Assembly (NCBI GenBank): GCA_029279965.1
Contig: JAJUHJ010000014.1
Location: forward strand, 1 to 42,163
Reading direction: 5' to 3'
DNA length: 42,163 nt
Source of the DNA: Phyllobacteriaceae bacterium
GTDB taxonomy: Bacteria > Pseudomonadota > Alphaproteobacteria > Rhizobiales > Rhizobiaceae
A program made the position numbers and the translations under genes. This document shows positions 41,552-42,163 of this stretch, one piece after another (position 1 is the first letter of the stretch; each line of letters begins with the position of its first letter). Below the pieces are notes generated by a model that had not been told where the DNA came from, searched no databases, and saw nothing but the letters and a program-made list of their open reading frames with translations.

Positions 41552-41803
41552 TCAATCCTGGCCGGGCGAGCCGTTTTCGGGATCTAGAAGGCGATGCAGG
41601 TGTACGATGAAGTAGCGCATATGCGCATTATCCACCGTTTCCTGCGCCTTTGCCCGCCAGGCGGTTTCGGCGGACTTGTAATCGCCATAGATGCCGACCA
41701 GGTCCAACGCCTCAAGATCACGAAACTCCGTGCTTCGAAGCGCCTTCAACTCGCCGCCGAAGACGAGATGGAGAAGTTGCTTTTTTCCCTTATCCTCGGT
41801 CAT
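41552..41803 (-). CDS. DUF4170 domain protein
   Basis: An 83-residue protein starting MTEDKGKKQLLHLVFGGEL, with LDLVGIYGDYKSAETAWRAK and VDNAHMRYFIVHLHRLLDPE. This is the complete DUF4170 pattern. It ends 3 bases before the DUF374 gene and belongs to the waaA-lpxK unit. The frame stays open upstream to 42007, but I set the start at the ATG at 41803, which fits family length. No membrane segment, signal peptide or catalytic motif is visible. Function is unknown; its constant company with Kdo/lipid A genes suggests an envelope role. Confidence 0.82.
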   Translation of the reverse strand: MTEDKGKKQLLHLVFGGELKALRSTEFRDLEALDLVGIYGDYKSAETAWRAKAQETVDNAHMRYFIVHLHRLLDPENGSPGQD

Positions 41804-42022
41804 AGCACTGATCATACCCGATTTTGGAGCATCTTCGGCAATCGCTTTGCGTAGACGCTCCGCTATCCACTCGTTTGCCGTGGTTGTTCGATGCCGGCTA
41901 TTCACCGGCCGCCAATGCTCTATCGCATTTTGCAGCCGGATGGAATCATGTGGCATCTCCATAAATGCGGAGGCCAAGGAGATATAGAGCGTTGTGTGTA
42001 TATCCAAAGTGAATGCACGGCG

Positions 42023-42163
42023 CTAATCATCCAATTCCGCCACCACGCCGGCCATGATCTCGAGAAGGCCTCCGCTTCCCGCCGCGAGCGCACCGCGACG
42101 GGGGTTTGGACCCGCATAATGCGGCCGCTTCATGGCGCCGTCGACGATCTGCCCGCCCGCTTC
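42023..42163 (-). CDS. Inositol monophosphatase-family protein, C-terminal end (CysQ-like, partial)
   Basis: The minus strand from the right edge reads 46 codons to a TAG at 42023-42025. The segment begins EAGGQIVDGAMKRPHYAGPN and ends SGGLLEIMAGVVAELDD. EAGG followed by D, an aromatic residue, and an alanine/glycine-rich end is the usual C-terminus of the inositol monophosphatase fold. In related genomes a 3'(2'),5'-bisphosphate nucleotidase (CysQ) often precedes DUF4170 here, so that is the best guess. Only the tail is present, so catalytic residues cannot be checked. The 219 bases between it and DUF4170 hold no other gene I can support. Confidence 0.6.
   Translation of the reverse strand, partial: EAGGQIVDGAMKRPHYAGPNPRRGALAAGSGGLLEIMAGVVAELDD

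Overview
The window looks like a chromosomal segment of a GC-rich alphaproteobacterium of the order Hyphomicrobiales (Rhizobiales), probably near Phyllobacteriaceae such as Mesorhizobium, Nitratireductor or Chelativorans. This is inferred from protein style, from the gene order mutL-DUF2093-lpxK-waaA-DUF374-DUF4170-(cysQ-like), from the many TRAP and CUT1-type ABC transporters, and from an endonuclease-type MutL. No rRNA, tRNA, CRISPR array, insertion sequence, phage gene or attachment site was seen. Coding density is very high; no stretch longer than 300 bases lacks a gene.

Layout. (1) 1-2300, minus strand: a TAXI-type TRAP system (TetR regulator, binding protein, and a fused permease cut by the left edge). 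(2) 2461-4518: an M3 metallopeptidase. (3) 4551-11867: a hydroxycinnamate (ferulate/p-coumarate type) catabolic locus. A MarR regulator and feruloyl-CoA synthase lie on the minus strand; a crotonase, a DctPQM TRAP transporter and a CouO-like amidohydrolase lie on the plus strand. Two matching inverted-repeat operators sit in the divergent promoter region. (4) 11905-13178: a small DUF3329 membrane protein and purU. (5) 13211-26729: an eleven-gene minus-strand carbohydrate operon with a divergent LacI regulator. It encodes a CUT1 ABC transporter, a GH43 glycosidase, two Gfo/Idh/MocA oxidoreductases, two xylose-isomerase-like TIM-barrel proteins, an aldo/keto reductase and an aldose epimerase, but no sugar kinase. 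(6) 26788-33468: a second TAXI TRAP system with a universal stress protein in its operon, then a class III aminotransferase with an RpiR regulator. (7) 33629-36029: a stand-alone 3-oxoadipate enol-lactonase, a DUF442 phosphatase-like protein and glutaryl-CoA dehydrogenase. (8) 36145-42163: housekeeping genes for mismatch repair and lipid A/Kdo assembly, ending in a partial inositol-monophosphatase-family gene.

How it works together. Regions 1, 3, 5 and 6 are import-plus-catabolism modules, each with its own regulator and in most cases a visible palindrome at the regulated promoter. In region 3 the aromatic acid would be imported by TRAP, activated to its CoA thioester, hydrated by a crotonase that keeps both catalytic glutamates, and, after an oxidation step whose enzyme is not in the window, cleaved by the amidohydrolase to a benzoate plus acetyl-CoA. 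In region 5 a glycoside is imported, hydrolysed by GH43, mutarotated, and apparently handled by NAD(P)-dependent oxidation and isomerisation. The most promising candidates for an undescribed system are the kinase-less GH43/Gfo-Idh/TIM-barrel operon and the TAXI-TRAP/USP/aminotransferase module.
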